Source of the DNA: Polynucleobacter sp. 80A-SIGWE
GTDB lineage: Bacteria > Pseudomonadota > Gammaproteobacteria > Burkholderiales > Burkholderiaceae
NCBI RefSeq assembly: GCF_018882295.1
Contig: NZ_JACVOR010000002.1
Span: 248,001-312,000 of the forward strand
Direction: 5' to 3'
Length of the DNA: 64,000 nt
Part shown: one piece after another, positions 28,323-37,243 of the stretch
How positions within the stretch are numbered: position 1 is the first letter of the stretch
Layout: the number at the start of each line of letters is the position of its first letter
Position numbers and translations under genes: made by a program
Notes under the pieces: model-generated
The model's database searches: none
The model's input: only the letters and a program-made list of their open reading frames with translations
What the model was told of the DNA's origin: nothing

Positions 28323-29280
28323 TTCCCTGAATCTGCGTATCGGCCGTTTTTGAATCGGATCGTAATTGCCTAAATAGCGCCAGTCTTTCTGGCGCTATTT
28401 CATTTCTGTCTACAGCTTCTCGTATTGCACAGTCCGGCTCAGATTGGTGAGCACAGTTATGAAAGCGACACTTGCCCAGCAAGTCATGAAACTCCCTAAA
28501 GGCATGCTCGAGTTCGCTAACCGACATATGTGCCAAGCCAAACTCCTGAAAGCCTGGAGAATCGATTAAAGCACCCAATTTGCCGTTCTCACCCCGCCCC
28601 CAAGCCTCAGGTAACTCAAAGTAGCGGCAAGCTGTGGTGGTGTGTTTGCCGGTATCGAGGCGAACTGAGTACTCTTGAGTAATTGCTGCTGCATTTGGAA
28701 CCCAGGCGTTGAGTAGACTTGATTTGCCCATGCCAGATTGACCTACAAACACCGAGACTTTGCCGCAGATAGCAGGGCGCAATGCTTCGATGGAGGCTTC
28801 ATCAAACTTGGCGGATACCTCAGTTACGGGATAGCCCATACGTGCGTATGGCGCAATGATTTTGCGAGCGTGCTCTAAGTTATCTTTGAGGTCACATTTG
28901 TTCAATAGGATGTGCAAGCCAATTTGATTTGTCTCTGCGGCGACAACAGCCCTTCCCAAAAGATCGGGGGAGAAGGCGGGTTGCGTAGCCAGGACGACTA
29001 ATATTTGATCCACATTCGAGGCGATCAATTTACTTTTAAAGGCATCAGATCGATAGAGTAAATTTTCTCGTGGCTCGATGCGAACAATGCGTGCTTGATC
29101 TACTGAGGTCATCTCCAGGAGCATGCGATCACCTACTGCACCAATGTGTTGCTTAGCTGGCGTACTTACCTGAATTAATTCACCGACAGGGGATTCATTC
29201 CCACGCTCATCTTTGACTAAGCGTTGCGCTAAATAATGCCTTCCGTAGGAGGCAGTGAGTAGCGCGTGAAATTGTTCCAT
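28267..29280 (-). CDS. rsgA: Small ribosomal subunit GTPase RsgA (circularly permuted)
   Basis: Late 30S assembly GTPase. 337 residues: OB fold at the N-terminus, then the permuted G motifs in order LNKCDL (G4), GQSGMGKSSLLN (G1), TTTACRYFEL (G2) and DSPGFQEFGL (G3), and a C-terminal zinc knuckle CRFHNCAHQSEPDCAI. Normal length. It lies 23 bp after the Ste24 gene on the same strand. Its 3' end overlaps the CbiB-like gene by 56 nt, and a strong hairpin that may end that gene's transcript sits inside its coding sequence. Confidence 0.95.
   Translation of the reverse strand: MEQFHALLTASYGRHYLAQRLVKDERGNESPVGELIQVSTPAKQHIGAVGDRMLLEMTSVDQARIVRIEPRENLLYRSDAFKSKLIASNVDQILVVLATQPAFSPDLLGRAVVAAETNQIGLHILLNKCDLKDNLEHARKIIAPYARMGYPVTEVSAKFDEASIEALRPAICGKVSVFVGQSGMGKSSLLNAWVPNAAAITQEYSVRLDTGKHTTTACRYFELPEAWGRGENGKLGALIDSPGFQEFGLAHMSVSELEHAFREFHDLLGKCRFHNCAHQSEPDCAIREAVDRNEIAPERLALFRQLRSDSKTADTQIQGISQAKERWSALAIKPSKR
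28372..28400 (+). terminator. Hairpin inside rsgA that may terminate the NUDIX/CbiB-like transcript
   Basis: AAATAGCGCCAG (28372-28383) and CTGGCGCTATTT (28389-28400) make a perfect 12-bp stem with a TCTTT loop, 50 bp after the CbiB-like stop. CATTTCTG follows, so the T-run is short. On the minus strand it codes for rsgA residues IAPERLALF. Function as terminator is inferred. Confidence 0.55.
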
Positions 29281-29303
29281 TAACTAAATATGTTCCGGCT
29301 TAC

Positions 29304-30554
29304 TCAGTTAAAACGTTTGAGATTGGAAATGCGCAATGGAGCAGGGGGGTGCGAGCTATAGAACGCGGTATAGATCGGATCTGGCGTTAAGGTCGATGCA
29401 TTGTCTTGATAGAGCTTGACTAAGGCAGAGATCAAATCGCTTGCAGAGGATTTATCTGCAGCAAAACCATCTGCCTCATATTCATGTTTACGTGATGCCA
29501 AGCTCGATAGCGGAGTCAGGAAGAAGCTAAAGACGGGCGATACCAACATGAAGAGCGCTAAGGCTAGGCCACCGTTATAGCCATTAGGGTTGGGCATCAC
29601 ACCAAGATCGCTATAGAACCAAGGCTGCGTACTGATCCAACCTAGGAGTGCAAATGTCGCAAAGCTCAAAGCAAAGGAAACCAGTAAACGTTTACGAATA
29701 TGGTTGCACTTGTAGTGGCCTAGTTCATGAGCCAGAACCGCTTCCACTTCTCCAGGGTTGAGTTTTTCGATTAGGGTATCAAAAAAGACAATACGCTTGG
29801 CTTTACCCATGCCGGCAAAAAATGCATTGCCGTGCGCGCTACGTTTGCTGCCATCCATCACAAAGAGGCCTTGGCTTGCAAAATCACAACGCGTCAACAG
29901 AGCTTCGATTTGGGTCTTTAGTGCGCCCTCTTCTAGTGCTTCAAACTTATTGAAGATAGGCGCGATAAAAGTTGGAAATATCCACTGCATCAATAAGCTG
30001 AAAACAGTAAGAACACCCCACGCCCATAGCCACCAGAAGTCACCTGCTTGAGCCATTAAGCTGAGAATGACCCAGAGCAGTGGAACGCCAATTGCACCAC
30101 CAACGCCTAAGCCCTTAAACATGTCACTAAAAAAGAGTTTGGCATTCATGCGGTTGAAACCAAAGCGCTCTTCTAGGTAAAACTGTTTGTACCAGGAGAA
30201 GGGTAGGTCAATAATTCCGGAGATCAAGACAATCGATATCAATAGAGCCATTTGCTGTGCAATGCCCTCTCCCAATAGTTGCAGAAGAGAAAAGTTCAAA
30301 ATCTGTAAACCGCCCAAGAGCGTGAAGCCCATCAAAACAATTGCGCTGAAGCCATTCTCTAAAATACCGAGGCGTAGTTTGGCAATCGTATAGTCGGCAG
30401 CTTTTTGGTGTTCGGCCAGAGAGATCTGTGAGGCGAACTCAGCGGGCACCACATCACGGTTGAGTGCAACGTGACGAATTTGGCGTTGGGATAACCAGTG
30501 GCGTAGACCAAAGCTGGCGATGAAGGCGATTAGAAAAACAATTGTGAATGTCAT
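29304..30554 (-). CDS. Ste24-type M48 metallopeptidase (CAAX protease 1-like)
   Basis: Integral membrane zinc protease, 416 residues from the ATG at 30554. I chose this ATG over one 69 bp upstream because that start would run through the divergent orn start and adds an un-conserved cysteine-rich leader. The M48 N-terminal membrane region holds about six helices. The zinc site is [16 protein letters not shown] near residue 272, and the third ligand is in [14 protein letters not shown] near residue 355. In bacteria these proteases act on membrane protein quality; the substrate is unknown. It is 23 bp before rsgA and divergent from orn. Confidence 0.88.
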   Translation of the reverse strand: MTFTIVFLIAFIASFGLRHWLSQRQIRHVALNRDVVPAEFASQISLAEHQKAADYTIAKLRLGILENGFSAIVLMGFTLLGGLQILNFSLLQLLGEGIAQQMALLISIVLISGIIDLPFSWYKQFYLEERFGFNRMNAKLFFSDMFKGLGVGGAIGVPLLWVILSLMAQAGDFWWLWAWGVLTVFSLLMQWIFPTFIAPIFNKFEALEEGALKTQIEALLTRCDFASQGLFVMDGSKRSAHGNAFFAGMGKAKRIVFFDTLIEKLNPGEVEAVLAHELGHYKCNHIRKRLLVSFALSFATFALLGWISTQPWFYSDLGVMPNPNGYNGGLALALFMLVSPVFSFFLTPLSSLASRKHEYEADGFAADKSSASDLISALVKLYQDNASTLTPDPIYTAFYSSHPPAPLRISNLKRFN

Positions 30555-30560
30555 GAGATG

Positions 30561-30566
30561 ATTATA
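30561..30566 (-). promoter_or_regulatory. Perfect -10 box 6 nt before the Ste24 gene ATG
   Basis: On the minus strand TATAAT spans 30566 to 30561 and is followed by catctc and then the ATG at 30554. It predicts transcription from the A of the start codon. No -35 box with normal spacing is clear (ACTTGT lies 15 bp upstream). The site overlaps the possible first codons of orn on the other strand. Confidence 0.5.
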
Positions 30567-30569
30567 GAT

Positions 30570-31157
30570 ATGAGTGAAAAAACAAGTACCCCTGCACCAA
30601 AGGCGGCGCCAGCCAATGAACACCTGATTTGGGTGGATATGGAGATGTCAGGCTTAGACCCTGAAAAAGAGCGCATTTTGGAAATTGCCGTGATCGTGAC
30701 CGATGCACACCTCAATACGATTGCTACTGCCCCTGTTTGGGTGGTTCACCAAGACGACGCCTTATTGGATGCGATGGATGCCTGGAATAAGGGCACCCAT
30801 GGACGCTCTGGCCTCATTGATAAGGTCAAGGCCTCAACCACAGATGAAGCCACTGCCGAAGCTGAATGTATTGCCTTCCTGAAGAAATACATCAAACCCG
30901 GAATTGCGCCTATGTGCGGCAATACGATTGGTCAAGATCGACGCTTCATGGCTAAATACATGCCTAAGCTTGAAGCATTTTTTCATTATCGGAATATCGA
31001 TGTTTCTACCCTCAAGGAGCTCTGCAAGCGTTGGCATCCTGAGCTGGTGAAGGGCTTTACTAAAAAGCAGGCTCATACCGCCTTGGCAGACATTGAAGAA
31101 TCCATTGAGGAACTCAAGTACTACCGAGAAAAGTTCATCGTGCCTTTGCCGGAGTGA
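30570..31157 (+). CDS. orn: Oligoribonuclease
   Basis: DEDDh 3'-5' exonuclease that degrades 2-5 nt RNAs and pGpG. The active-site motifs are [20 protein letters not shown] near residue 24, [20 protein letters not shown], and [18 protein letters not shown] near the C-terminus. I start at the ATG at 30570 (195 residues); an upstream in-frame ATG at 30558 would add four residues and overlap the Ste24 -10 box. The length fits the family. It shares a 15-bp gap with the divergent Ste24 gene. Confidence 0.95.
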   Translation: MSEKTSTPAPKAAPANEHLIWVDMEMSGLDPEKERILEIAVIVTDAHLNTIATAPVWVVHQDDALLDAMDAWNKGTHGRSGLIDKVKASTTDEATAEAECIAFLKKYIKPGIAPMCGNTIGQDRRFMAKYMPKLEAFFHYRNIDVSTLKELCKRWHPELVKGFTKKQAHTALADIEESIEELKYYREKFIVPLPE

Positions 31158-31189
31158 GTGGCATTTAAAAGTGCGCAACGAGTAATAAA

Positions 31190-31214
31190 AAAGGGTCTAT
31201 TTAATAGACCCTTT
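31190..31214. terminator. Bidirectional terminator between orn and mog
   Basis: AAAGGGTCTAT (31190-31200) pairs perfectly with ATAGACCCTTT (31204-31214) around TTA. T-runs follow on both strands, the longer (six T) on the minus strand. Confidence 0.88.
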
Positions 31215-31239
31215 TGCTTTCCCAAAATGACCGCTCGCC

Positions 31240-31863
31240 TTATTTCTTAATGGCACTCTTGGGTCTAAAAGCCTTGACGATAGATTCATCTGTCTCGATA
31301 TAGGGGCCACCGATCAAGTCGATGCAGTAGGGGACGGCGGCAAAGATACCGGGAACAATGGATTTACCTTCGGCATCCTTTAATCCTTCGAGTGTTTCTT
31401 TGATAGATTTAGGTTGACCTGGCAGGTTGATGACCAGGGCAGCGTGACCATCGATTTCTCGTAAAACAGCTGTTTGACGGGACAAAATCGCTGTAGGTAC
31501 AAAGCGTAGGCTAATTTGGCGCATTTGCTCGCCAAATCCGGGCATTTCGCGGGTTCCAGCATCCATTGTGGCCTCAGGTGTCACATCTCTACGAGAAGGT
31601 CCTGTACCGCCTGTGGTGAGGACTAAATCACAGCCGAGATCGTCAGTCAGCTCCACGATTGTTTCGGTAATGATCTCCCGTTCATCGGCAATAAGGCGCT
31701 CATGAAAGACGCAGGGGGTGCTGATAGCGGTTTGTAGCCACATTTGCAGGGCAGGGATACCCTCGTCGGTGTAGACGCCCTTGCTCGCTCTGTCGGAGAT
31801 CGAGATTAGGCCGATTTTGACTTCGTTTGGGGAGGATCTTTTCCAGGCTTCGGTATGCTTCAT
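31240..31863 (-). CDS. mog: Molybdopterin adenylyltransferase
   Basis: Activates molybdopterin by AMP transfer before metal insertion by MoeA. 207 residues. IGLISISDRASKGVYTDEGI at the N-terminus, LVLTTGGTGPSRRDVTPEAT near residue 78, and INLPGQPKSIKETLEG near 145 are Mog rather than MoaB type. It is a stand-alone gene, 7 kb from moeA-mobA-moaA. It is divergent from pmbA with only 26 bp between starts. Confidence 0.92.
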   Translation of the reverse strand: MKHTEAWKRSSPNEVKIGLISISDRASKGVYTDEGIPALQMWLQTAISTPCVFHERLIADEREIITETIVELTDDLGCDLVLTTGGTGPSRRDVTPEATMDAGTREMPGFGEQMRQISLRFVPTAILSRQTAVLREIDGHAALVINLPGQPKSIKETLEGLKDAEGKSIVPGIFAAVPYCIDLIGGPYIETDESIVKAFRPKSAIKK

Positions 31864-31877
31864 GTTTCTATTCTAGC

Positions 31878-31883
31878 TATTAT
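31878..31883 (+). promoter_or_regulatory. Candidate -10 box 6 nt before the pmbA ATG
   Basis: TATTAT (5/6) is followed by tagggc and the ATG at 31890. No Shine-Dalgarno of normal spacing and no clear -35 are seen. The 26-bp gap also has to serve the divergent mog gene, for which AATAAT on the minus strand is a possible -10. Confidence 0.4.
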
Positions 31884-31889
31884 TAGGGC

Positions 31890-33236
31890 ATGTTTACATA
31901 CTCATCAAATCAGTTTCAAGAAATCATTGATTTCATGCTCACGGAAGCCAAAAGGCGGGGTGCCTCGGATGCTGTTGCGGAGGTTTCAGAGGGGCAAGGT
32001 CTTTCGGTTACGGTTCGCAAAGGCGAGGTTGAAACCATTGAACAAAGCCTGGATAAGCAAGTTGGCGTCACTGTCTTTTTGGGTCATCGTCGCGGTAACG
32101 CCAGTACCAGTGATTTCTCTAAGGATTCCTTAAAGGCGACAGTTGAGGCTGCGTACCATATTGCCCAGCATACAGCCGAAGATCTGTGCGCCGGCCCTGC
32201 TGAAAAAGAGCTTCTTGAAAAACATCCGCGTGACCTAGATTTATTTCATCCATGGGATTTAGATTCGGCAACAGCAATTGATATTGCGCGTACCGCCGAG
32301 GGCGCTGCCTTTGCAGTTAGCAAACAAATTAAAAACAGCGATGGTGCTTCGGTATCGGCACATCATGCGCATTTCATGATGGGGACAAGTCACGGGTTTA
32401 TGGGCGGCTACCCGTTCTCACGCCACTATATTTCTTGTGCACCGATTGCAAATGAAGGCGGTAAGAAGTCACTTATGCAAAGAGATGACTGGTATTCCAG
32501 TTCGCGTATCCCTGAAGAGTTGGCTGATCCCGCTGCGATTGGCAAGTACGCAGCAGAGCGTGCACTCTCACGTCTTAAGGCGAGGTCATTAACTACTCGA
32601 CGCTGTCCAGTGATCTTTGAAGCGCCCTTAGCAGCTGGTCTACTGGGTGGATTGGTGCAGGCGGTATCCGGGGGCGCTTTGTATCGTCGCTCCAGTTTTT
32701 TATTGGATAGCTTAGGCAAACAAGTCTTACCAAAGCACGTTAGCCTTTTTGAAAATCCTCATCTGAAGTCGATGACAGGTAGTGCACCTTTTGATGAAGA
32801 GGGTGTAAAGACAAGCGCAAGGACGGTAGTCGATAAGGGCATATTGCAAGGTTATTTCTTATCCACTTACTCTGCCAGAAAACTCGGTATGAAGACCACC
32901 GGTAATGCCGGAGGCTCTCATCATTTGACATTGCAAAGTCGCAAGACGCCTAAGGGTGGATTGCCTGCACTCCTTAAAGAGATGGGTACAGGTTTGCTGG
33001 TTACTGAGCTCATGGGACAGGGCGTGAACTATGTCACCGGTGATTACTCTCGTGGCGCTTTTGGTTACTGGGTAGAGAACGGTGAGATTCAATACCCGGT
33101 AGAAGGAATTACGATTGCGAGCAACTTGCGCGATATGCTGATGGATATTCAGATGATTGGCAGCGATTCATTAATCCGCGGAACCAAGGAAACGGGTTCT
33201 ATTCTGATTGGATCGATGACTGTTGGCGGTAAATAA
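31890..33236 (+). CDS. pmbA: Metalloprotease PmbA/TldE
   Basis: PmbA (TldE) forms a heterodimer with TldD that trims unfolded peptides and matures microcin B17 or antitoxin CcdA in E. coli. 448 residues: the N-terminal domain with VRKGEVETIEQSLDKQVGVTVFLGHRRG, and the C-terminal TldD/PmbA fold with GNAGGSHHLTL and ELMGQGVNYVTGDYSRGAFGYWVENG. PmbA lacks the zinc HExxxH, as expected. tldD is not in the window. The gene is 17 bp ahead of the TRAP binding-protein gene. Confidence 0.93.
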   Translation: MFTYSSNQFQEIIDFMLTEAKRRGASDAVAEVSEGQGLSVTVRKGEVETIEQSLDKQVGVTVFLGHRRGNASTSDFSKDSLKATVEAAYHIAQHTAEDLCAGPAEKELLEKHPRDLDLFHPWDLDSATAIDIARTAEGAAFAVSKQIKNSDGASVSAHHAHFMMGTSHGFMGGYPFSRHYISCAPIANEGGKKSLMQRDDWYSSSRIPEELADPAAIGKYAAERALSRLKARSLTTRRCPVIFEAPLAAGLLGGLVQAVSGGALYRRSSFLLDSLGKQVLPKHVSLFENPHLKSMTGSAPFDEEGVKTSARTVVDKGILQGYFLSTYSARKLGMKTTGNAGGSHHLTLQSRKTPKGGLPALLKEMGTGLLVTELMGQGVNYVTGDYSRGAFGYWVENGEIQYPVEGITIASNLRDMLMDIQMIGSDSLIRGTKETGSILIGSMTVGGK

Positions 33237-33253
33237 TTTTGGAGGAGAAGAAA

Positions 33254-34336
33254 ATGCAAAGACGTTCCTTTTTAAAGAAAGCCACTATCGGCGCGGGTGC
33301 AGCAGCATTAGCTGCCCCATCCATTGCACAGAGCTTGCCAACCCTCAATTGGCGTTTGGTCTCGAGCTTCCCAAAATCATTAGATACTTTGTATGGCACC
33401 CCAGAGGTATTTGCCAATGCTTTGCGTAAAGCCACTGATGGCAAGTTCAATGTCAAAGTGTTTGCCGCTGGTGAAGTGGTCCCAGCATTGCAAGTATTGG
33501 ATGCCGTGCAAAACGGGACGGTGGAATGCGGTCATACCGCTAGTTATTACTACTTAGGCAAGAACAGTGCATTTATTTTTGATACGGCCGCGCCATTTGG
33601 TATGACAGCGCGCCAGCAATCTGCCTGGATGTTGCATGGCAATGGCATGAAGTTGATGCGTGAGCTCTATGCCAGTTACAACATTGTGAACTTCTTGGGT
33701 GGACAAACTGGAACTCAGATGGGTGGCTGGTTCCGTAAAGAGATTAAGTCTCCAGAGGATCTCAAGGGACTTAAATTCCGTATCGCTGGTTTTGCCGGAC
33801 AAGTTCTTGCGAAGTTAGGTGTAGTGCCCCAACAGTTACCTGCTGGTGAAATTTATTCAGCCCTAGAAAAAGGCACGATTGATGCCGCTGAATTTGTGGG
33901 TCCTTACGATGATGAGAAATTAGGTTTAGCTAAAGTAGCTAAAAATTATTACTACCCTGCATTTTGGGAAGGGGCAGCTGGCCTCTCATTCTTGGTAAAT
34001 AAAAAGCAGTGGGATTCATTGCCACCCGCATACCAGGCAGCATGGCAGGCAGCATGTTTTGAGGCTCACACTGATATGTGCGCCAAGTACGATGCCTTGA
34101 ATCCACCGGCATTACAACGCCTTGTTCAAGGTGGCGCAGTATTGCGTAAGTTCAACACCTCAGTAATGGATGCCTGCTTTAAGGCTAGCCAAGAAACCTA
34201 TGCCGAGGAGTCTGCCAAGAATCCTCAGTTCAAGAAAATATTTGAAGACTATCGAGCCTTCAGAAATATGGAAGCGCAATGGTTTAACGTGGCTGAGCAA
34301 GCATTTGCGCAATACAGTTTTGCTAAGAAGCTGTGA
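33254..34336 (+). CDS. TRAP transporter substrate-binding protein (DctP family), Tat-exported
   Basis: Periplasmic solute receptor of TRAP systems, 360 residues from the ATG at 33254. This start is set by the GGAGG at 33241-33245; an in-frame TTG at 33239 overlaps that site. The N-terminus MQRRSFLKKATIGAGAAALAA is a classical twin-arginine signal. The DctP domain follows, with GTQMGGWFRKEIKSPEDLKGLKFRI and the ligand arginine region, and GTIDAAEFVGPYDDEKLGL. It resembles receptors for 2-keto acids or mannitol-type ligands, which is uncertain. No dctQ or dctM genes are adjacent. Confidence 0.9.
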   Translation: MQRRSFLKKATIGAGAAALAAPSIAQSLPTLNWRLVSSFPKSLDTLYGTPEVFANALRKATDGKFNVKVFAAGEVVPALQVLDAVQNGTVECGHTASYYYLGKNSAFIFDTAAPFGMTARQQSAWMLHGNGMKLMRELYASYNIVNFLGGQTGTQMGGWFRKEIKSPEDLKGLKFRIAGFAGQVLAKLGVVPQQLPAGEIYSALEKGTIDAAEFVGPYDDEKLGLAKVAKNYYYPAFWEGAAGLSFLVNKKQWDSLPPAYQAAWQAACFEAHTDMCAKYDALNPPALQRLVQGGAVLRKFNTSVMDACFKASQETYAEESAKNPQFKKIFEDYRAFRNMEAQWFNVAEQAFAQYSFAKKL

Positions 34337-34363
34337 TCCTATAAGTGCAATCAGTAGATTAGA

Positions 34364-34385
34364 AAAGGGCCCCTCAGGGCCCTTT
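34364..34385. terminator. Bidirectional terminator between dctP-like gene and folA
   Basis: AAAGGGCCC (34364-34372) and GGGCCCTTT (34377-34385) form a perfect 9-bp stem with CTCA loop. T-rich tails lie on both sides (ATCTTTT on plus, TTTTC on minus). Confidence 0.9.
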
Positions 34386-34410
34386 ATCTTTTGAAGTGCA
34401 GCCCGTCTAA

Positions 34411-34908
34411 TTACTTGCGTTCGAGCGTAATAAAGTTAAAGGTGATTTCACCTTCAGAGGCTGGGGTACGCTCAACCTCTTTCCATTCGGATTGGTTTGG
34501 AACTTCAAAGAAAGTATCACCACCGTCTACATCGATATCAATCTCGGTGATGTAAAGGCGATCCGCCTTAGGAAAAGCTTGAGTAAAGAGTTGCTCCCCA
34601 CCAATCACAAATACGCGGGGGAATTCATTCAAGGTGGCGAGTGCCGCATCGAGTGAGTTAACTACTTCCGCGCCAGTCAACTTGAGATCGGCATTGCGAC
34701 TTACAACGATATTGCGACGTCCAGGAAGCGGGCGACCAATCGATTCCCAAGTTTTGCGACCCATGATGACGGGGTGGCCCATTGTTACTTTTTTGAAGAA
34801 CTGCAAATCAGCAGAAATTTTCCAAGGCATTTGATTGTCGCGGCCAATCACGTGATTACGTGAACGGGCAACAATCATTGAGATAGCGGGGTGCTTAGCT
34901 GCAGTCAT
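34411..34908 (-). CDS. folA: Dihydrofolate reductase
   Basis: NADPH-dependent reduction of dihydrofolate. 165 residues. ARSRNHVIGRDNQMPWKISADLQFFK contains the family W-A/K region and active-site acidic residue; GRKTWESIGRPLPGRRNIVVSR and FVIGGEQLFTQAFP follow. Length is normal. It lies 14 bp after thyA, forming a folate/thymidylate pair. Confidence 0.96.
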   Translation of the reverse strand: MTAAKHPAISMIVARSRNHVIGRDNQMPWKISADLQFFKKVTMGHPVIMGRKTWESIGRPLPGRRNIVVSRNADLKLTGAEVVNSLDAALATLNEFPRVFVIGGEQLFTQAFPKADRLYITEIDIDVDGGDTFFEVPNQSEWKEVERTPASEGEITFNFITLERK

Positions 34909-34922
34909 GGGGATCTAATTTC

Positions 34923-35717
34923 TTAAACAGCTACAGGAGCTTTAATGGCGGGATGGGATTCGTAGCCGGCGATTTCAAAGTCTTCGAATTCATAATCAAA
35001 GATGGAGTCTGGCTTGCGCAGGATGTTGAGCTTAGGCAACGGGAAGAAGTCTCTAGATAGCTGAAGATCAACTTGCTCTAAGTGGTTACTGTAGAGATGA
35101 CAGTCGCCACCAGTCCACACAAAGTCACCCACTTCTAAATTGCACTGCTGAGCCATCATGTGGGTCAGTAGAGCGTAGCTAGCAATATTGAAAGGTACGC
35201 CCAAAAAGATATCCGCACTACGTTGATAAAGTTGGCAAGATAATTTTCCATCAGCAACATAGAACTGAAAGAAGGCATGGCAAGGTGCTAAAGCCATACG
35301 AGGAATATCAGCTACGTTCCAAGCGGAAACAATAATGCGACGAGAGTCTGGATTCTTTTTAAGGGTCTCTACAACTTCAGCGATTTGGTCAATATGCTCA
35401 CCATTAGGTGCAGGCCATGAACGCCACTGGTAACCATAAATTGGACCCAAGTCACCATCAGGTGCTGCCCATTCATTCCAAATGGAAACACCACGCTCTT
35501 TGAGCCAGTTGTTATCGGTGCTACCTTTGAGGAACCAGAGCAGTTCCAAGATGATGGACTTGAGATGGAGCTTCTTAGTGGTGACCATCGGAAAGCCTTC
35601 GGCCAGATTAAAGCGCATCTGGTGGCCGAAGATAGAGATCGTTCCGGTTCCGGTTCTATCGGATTTTTGGACGCCCTTTTCGAGGACTTCCTTCATGAGA
35701 TTGTGATATTGACGCAT
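34923..35717 (-). CDS. thyA: Thymidylate synthase (ThyA type)
   Basis: Methylates dUMP with methylene-tetrahydrofolate. At 264 residues it has the same length as E. coli ThyA. The catalytic cysteine is in [14 protein letters not shown] near residue 146. [19 protein letters not shown] near the start and [20 protein letters not shown] are conserved. Transcribed with folA downstream, so dihydrofolate made by ThyA is recycled by the neighbour gene. Confidence 0.98.
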   Translation of the reverse strand: MRQYHNLMKEVLEKGVQKSDRTGTGTISIFGHQMRFNLAEGFPMVTTKKLHLKSIILELLWFLKGSTDNNWLKERGVSIWNEWAAPDGDLGPIYGYQWRSWPAPNGEHIDQIAEVVETLKKNPDSRRIIVSAWNVADIPRMALAPCHAFFQFYVADGKLSCQLYQRSADIFLGVPFNIASYALLTHMMAQQCNLEVGDFVWTGGDCHLYSNHLEQVDLQLSRDFFPLPKLNILRKPDSIFDYEFEDFEIAGYESHPAIKAPVAV

Positions 35718-35755
35718 AGGTGTATTCAGCTAAATGATTCAGTGATATTAAGAGC

Positions 35756-36799
35756 TTACTCGAATGTTGGCGGGCTCACCCCAAGCGCTTTATGCAGCTT
35801 TGGGGAGGTGGTGGTGTACTGGAGTTGAATCTGCTTTTCAGGGGCTAGATAAGCTGCTGCAGCAAAGGCTGCCAAGGCTGCCTCATGAAAGCCTGACAGA
35901 ATCAGCTTTTTCTTGCCTGGATAGATGTTGATATCGCCAACGGCATAAATACCGGGCGTACTGGTCTGAAAGCAGGCGGTATCCACAGCAATTTGTTTGC
36001 GATCGATATCGAGACCCCAGTCGGCAATTGGACCCAATTTAGGTGAGAGGCCATAAAACAGTAAGAGGGCATCTAAGGCAATGTTTTGTACTTCACCATC
36101 AATATCGGTGACGGCAATGTCAGTGAGTTTGTCATTGGAGGATTCAAGGCCGGTAATTTGCCCAATGATGAGTTGCATCTTGCCGGCCTCGCAAAGCGCG
36201 CGCATCTTAGTGATAGATTGAGGCGCTGCTTTGAATTCATCTCTGCGGTGAATGAGTGTCACGCTTGCCGCTTGATCAACAAAATGTAATGCCCAGTCCA
36301 GGGCAGAATCTCCACCACCACAAATCACCACACGCTTACCTACAAATTGCTCAGGATTTCTGACGCGATAGAAAACTTGTTTATCTACAAATGCCTCAAT
36401 GCCATCCAGATTGAGAGTGCGCGGCTGAAATGCGCCAACGCCAGCAGCAATAAAAATAGCCTTGCTCAAAAATTGTTGATCCTGGGATGTGCAAATCAAA
36501 AAGCGCCCATCAGCCTGCTTCTCAAGAGTGGAAACCTCTTGATTTAGGTGGAACTGTGGCTTGAATGGCTCAATTTGTTTGAGTAGGTTGCTAACGAGCT
36601 CTCGACCAGTGCAAACCGGAATCGCCGGAATGTCATAGATTGGTTTGTCTGGATAGAGCTCGATACATTGACCGCCTACCTCAGGCAGGGAGTCAATGAC
36701 ATGCGCTTTAATTTCTAGGAGACCAAGCTCGAAGACTTGGAAGAGCCCCACCGGACCGGCGCCAATAATGACTGCATCGGTTTCAATGGGGGAGTGCAA
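35756..36799 (-). CDS. Ferredoxin--NADP+ reductase (thioredoxin-reductase-like type)
   Basis: FAD/NADPH flavoprotein, 347 residues. [35 protein letters not shown] binds FAD (GxGxxG at about 13-18), [17 protein letters not shown] binds NADP (about 150), and [18 protein letters not shown] closes the FAD site. The absence of the CxxC redox pair marks it as a ferredoxin/flavodoxin reductase of the YumC/TrxR-like class, not a thioredoxin reductase. It starts 1 bp after the ferredoxin gene, its probable partner. Confidence 0.92.
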   Translation of the reverse strand: MHSPIETDAVIIGAGPVGLFQVFELGLLEIKAHVIDSLPEVGGQCIELYPDKPIYDIPAIPVCTGRELVSNLLKQIEPFKPQFHLNQEVSTLEKQADGRFLICTSQDQQFLSKAIFIAAGVGAFQPRTLNLDGIEAFVDKQVFYRVRNPEQFVGKRVVICGGGDSALDWALHFVDQAASVTLIHRRDEFKAAPQSITKMRALCEAGKMQLIIGQITGLESSNDKLTDIAVTDIDGEVQNIALDALLLFYGLSPKLGPIADWGLDIDRKQIAVDTACFQTSTPGIYAVGDINIYPGKKKLILSGFHEAALAAFAAAAYLAPEKQIQLQYTTTSPKLHKALGVSPPTFE

Positions 36800-36800
36800 T

Positions 36801-37124
36801 TTACTTTACCAGTTGGTCAAGTTTGTTTTTAACGTCTTTCCACTCTTCAGCTTCTGGTAATGCAGCTTTAGATTTGGTAATGGATGTCCATGAAGGTGAC
36901 AACTCAGCATTTAATTTTATGAATGCCTGTTGATCTCCTGGCACATCATCTTCAGCATAAATCGCATTGACTGGGCACTCAGGTACGCAGACTGCGCAAT
37001 CAATACATTCGTCAGGATCGATAACTAAAAAGTTAGGACCTTCGCGAAAACAATCGACTGGACAGACATCAACGCAATCAGTGTATTTGCAACGGATACA
37101 GGCTTCGGTAACAACGTAAGTCAT
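36801..37124 (-). CDS. fdxA: 7Fe ferredoxin FdxA
   Basis: Small electron carrier with one [3Fe-4S] and one [4Fe-4S] cluster. From the ATG at 37124 it has 107 residues starting [20 protein letters not shown], the normal FdxA N-terminus; an upstream ATG would add ten un-conserved residues. Two cysteine sets are visible, [17 protein letters not shown] and [15 protein letters not shown]. It is followed at once by the reductase gene, so the two probably form an NADPH-ferredoxin couple. Confidence 0.94.
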   Translation of the reverse strand: MTYVVTEACIRCKYTDCVDVCPVDCFREGPNFLVIDPDECIDCAVCVPECPVNAIYAEDDVPGDQQAFIKLNAELSPSWTSITKSKAALPEAEEWKDVKNKLDQLVK

Positions 37125-37231
37125 GATGGGTAACAGGTGAGGAGTCCAAATCAATGGACTGCCAAGTTATAAAACCTCAATTTTAGCCGAATCAGCCTAT
37201 TTTTCAGGCAAAAGCATCAATTTACTTGAGG

Positions 37232-37237
37232 TAAAGT
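37232..37237 (+). promoter_or_regulatory. Candidate -10 box 6 nt before the 2-hydroxyacid dehydrogenase ATG
   Basis: TAAAGT (4/6) is followed by cacgct and the ATG at 37244. The only Shine-Dalgarno-like GAGG (37228-37231) overlaps the box and is 12 nt from the ATG, too far for usual spacing. No clear -35. Confidence 0.35.
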
Positions 37238-37243
37238 CACGCT

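Noticed and set aside
30555..30623. Longer Ste24 N-terminus starting at 30623
   Set aside because: The extra 23 residues are cysteine/tryptophan-rich, run through the orn start and precede a normal M48 N-terminal membrane helix.
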